Shown one piece after another: positions 63,232 to 64,000 of a stretch of DNA of 64,000 nucleotides. This DNA comes from Ceratopteris richardii (Eukaryota > Streptophyta > Polypodiopsida > Polypodiales > Pteridaceae). Under the pieces are notes generated by a model. The model did no database searches. It was not told the origin of the DNA and saw nothing but the letters and a program-made list of their open reading frames with translations. The stretch spans positions 195,028,365 through 195,092,364 of the forward strand of contig CM035414.1 in NCBI GenBank assembly GCA_020310875.1, in the 5' to 3' direction. Positions within the stretch are counted from its first letter, which is position 1, and each line of letters starts with the position of its first letter. Position numbers and translations under genes: made by a program.

Positions 63232-64000
63232 GCTCCCCCTCCATCCTCAATTGAGGTTTTCTCTATCTTCTTTATACCTGCCATGTCTTTGAATCTTTGT
63301 AGCTTTGGTCCATCCAAGCTTTTGGTTAGCATATCAGCTATCTGATCTTTTGTTGAAGTATATATGACTTCAGTCTCTTTATCCATTACCTTCTCTTAGG
63401 AAATGGTATTGAATCTCAATGTGTTTAGTCCTAGCATGAAACACAGGGTTAGCAGCTAAATACAATGAACTCATGTTATCTCCATGAATAGTAGGAGTAC
63501 TCTGAATGATGTCAAAACTCTTCATCAGAATCTTAAGCCATTTCACTTCCTTTGCAACTTCAACCATACCTTTGTACTCAGCTTCTGTAGATGATAAAGC
63601 AACTGTGTGTTGCTTCTTTGAACACCAAGAGATTAACTTATCTCCCACATAACACAAGTATCCATATGTTGATCTCCTATCATCAGGATTACCTGCCCAA
63701 TCTGCATCACTATATATTTTGATGTTTTTATTTGATGTAAAACCATAATACAAACCTTCTTTGAGTGTACCCTTAATGTAACTCAACACTCTTTGTCCTG
63801 CAATCCAATGTTCTTTCCTAGGACAATGCATGAATTGAGACAATACTCCAACTGCATATGACAAGTCAGGTCTAGTTAAAGTAGCATAGATAAGACTATC
63901 AACCAAACTCTGATATAACTTCATATCCTTGAATTCTTCTCCACCATATCTGCTCAATTTGTGATTCACCTCCATTAGACTAGATGCTACCCTGCAATCA
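63186..64000 (-). pseudogene. Copia D: RT end and RNase H, partial
   Basis: [28 protein letters not shown] and HWIAGQRVLSYIKGTLKEG are the RT-RNase H link. YSDADWAGNPDDRRSTYGYL, VALSSTEAEYKGM and NPVFHARTKHIEIQYHFLRE are an intact-looking RNase H. A one-base shift near 63,385 separates the last 66 residues (TEVIYTSTKDQIADMLTKSL). The coding runs through the polypurine tract and some 45 bases into the LTR before its stop. The frame is otherwise open, so this is a young copy. Confidence 0.9.
63232..63246 (-). promoter_or_regulatory. Copia D polypurine tract
   Basis: The minus strand reads ggatggagggggagc directly before the LTR, inside the coding frame. Confidence 0.85.

Larger units (their letters stand above)
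62218..64000 (-). mobile_element. Copia D: Ty1/copia element, 3' end, continues past window
   Basis: 3' LTR (62218-63231), polypurine tract and RT/RNase H end on the minus strand, inserted in gypsy C RT coding. The 5' part lies beyond 64,000. Confidence 0.9.

Overview
The window is nuclear DNA of a land plant with a large, transposon-packed genome. The evidence is the mix of element types: Ty1/copia elements with initiator-tRNA-Met primer sites, Ty3/gypsy elements (one chromodomain-type, one with an Athila-like primer site), an L1-type LINE with a DUF4283/zinc-knuckle ORF1, and CACTA transposon ends with DUF4218 remnants. The species cannot be named from this sequence. I found no host gene, tRNA, rRNA or CRISPR array; every recognisable coding segment belongs to a mobile element, and most are decayed.

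Left cluster (1-16,200). A decayed minus-strand copia element (copia A) is cut by three later insertions. A CACTA right end (1-434) sits in its RNase H region. A 6.4 kb LINE (1111-7468, 14-bp target duplication, A tail, tandem-repeat 5' leader, one frameshift in ORF2) sits in its RT. A 6.0 kb non-autonomous LTR element (9363-15365, about 2-kb LTRs) sits between its gag knuckle and protease; its one larger ORF encodes an acidic/basic protein with a hydrophobic tail. The copia reading frames can be followed across the insertions.

Middle (16,200-32,106). A coding-free stretch with direct duplications (16.7-18.0 kb) is followed by minus-strand remains of at least two Ty3/gypsy polyproteins (18.6-25.5 kb), a featureless AT-rich region (25.5-29.2 kb), and a second CACTA copy (about 29.2-32.1 kb) with DUF4218-type transposase remnants and the same terminal structure as the copy at position 1.

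Right cluster (32,107-57,680). This is a four-deep nest whose insertion footprints can be read directly. The outermost layer is a tandem, LTR-sharing array of an internally deleted chromovirus in which gag passes straight into the integrase C-terminus and chromodomain, without protease, RT, RNase H or integrase core. Copia B (35047-54473, duplication aaaga) is inserted in its chromodomain coding. Inside copia B lies a 14 kb Ty3-like element with LTRs, Gag and protease but no RT or integrase (38154-52183, duplication atgat). Inside that lies copia C (41835-46476, duplication accca).

Right edge (58,095-64,000). Minus-strand gypsy remains (RT, RNase H, integrase, then protease and gag pieces out of canonical order) are interrupted at 62,217 by the 3' LTR of copia D, which runs out of the window.

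The best candidates for something undescribed are the gag-chromodomain chromovirus derivative, the large Gag-only Ty3 element with three shortened zinc knuckles and a palindromic leader minisatellite, the LARD with its coiled-coil/hydrophobic protein, and the LINE with promoter-like tandem monomers. Nearly all stop codons in the younger elements are explained by single C-to-T or G-to-A changes.
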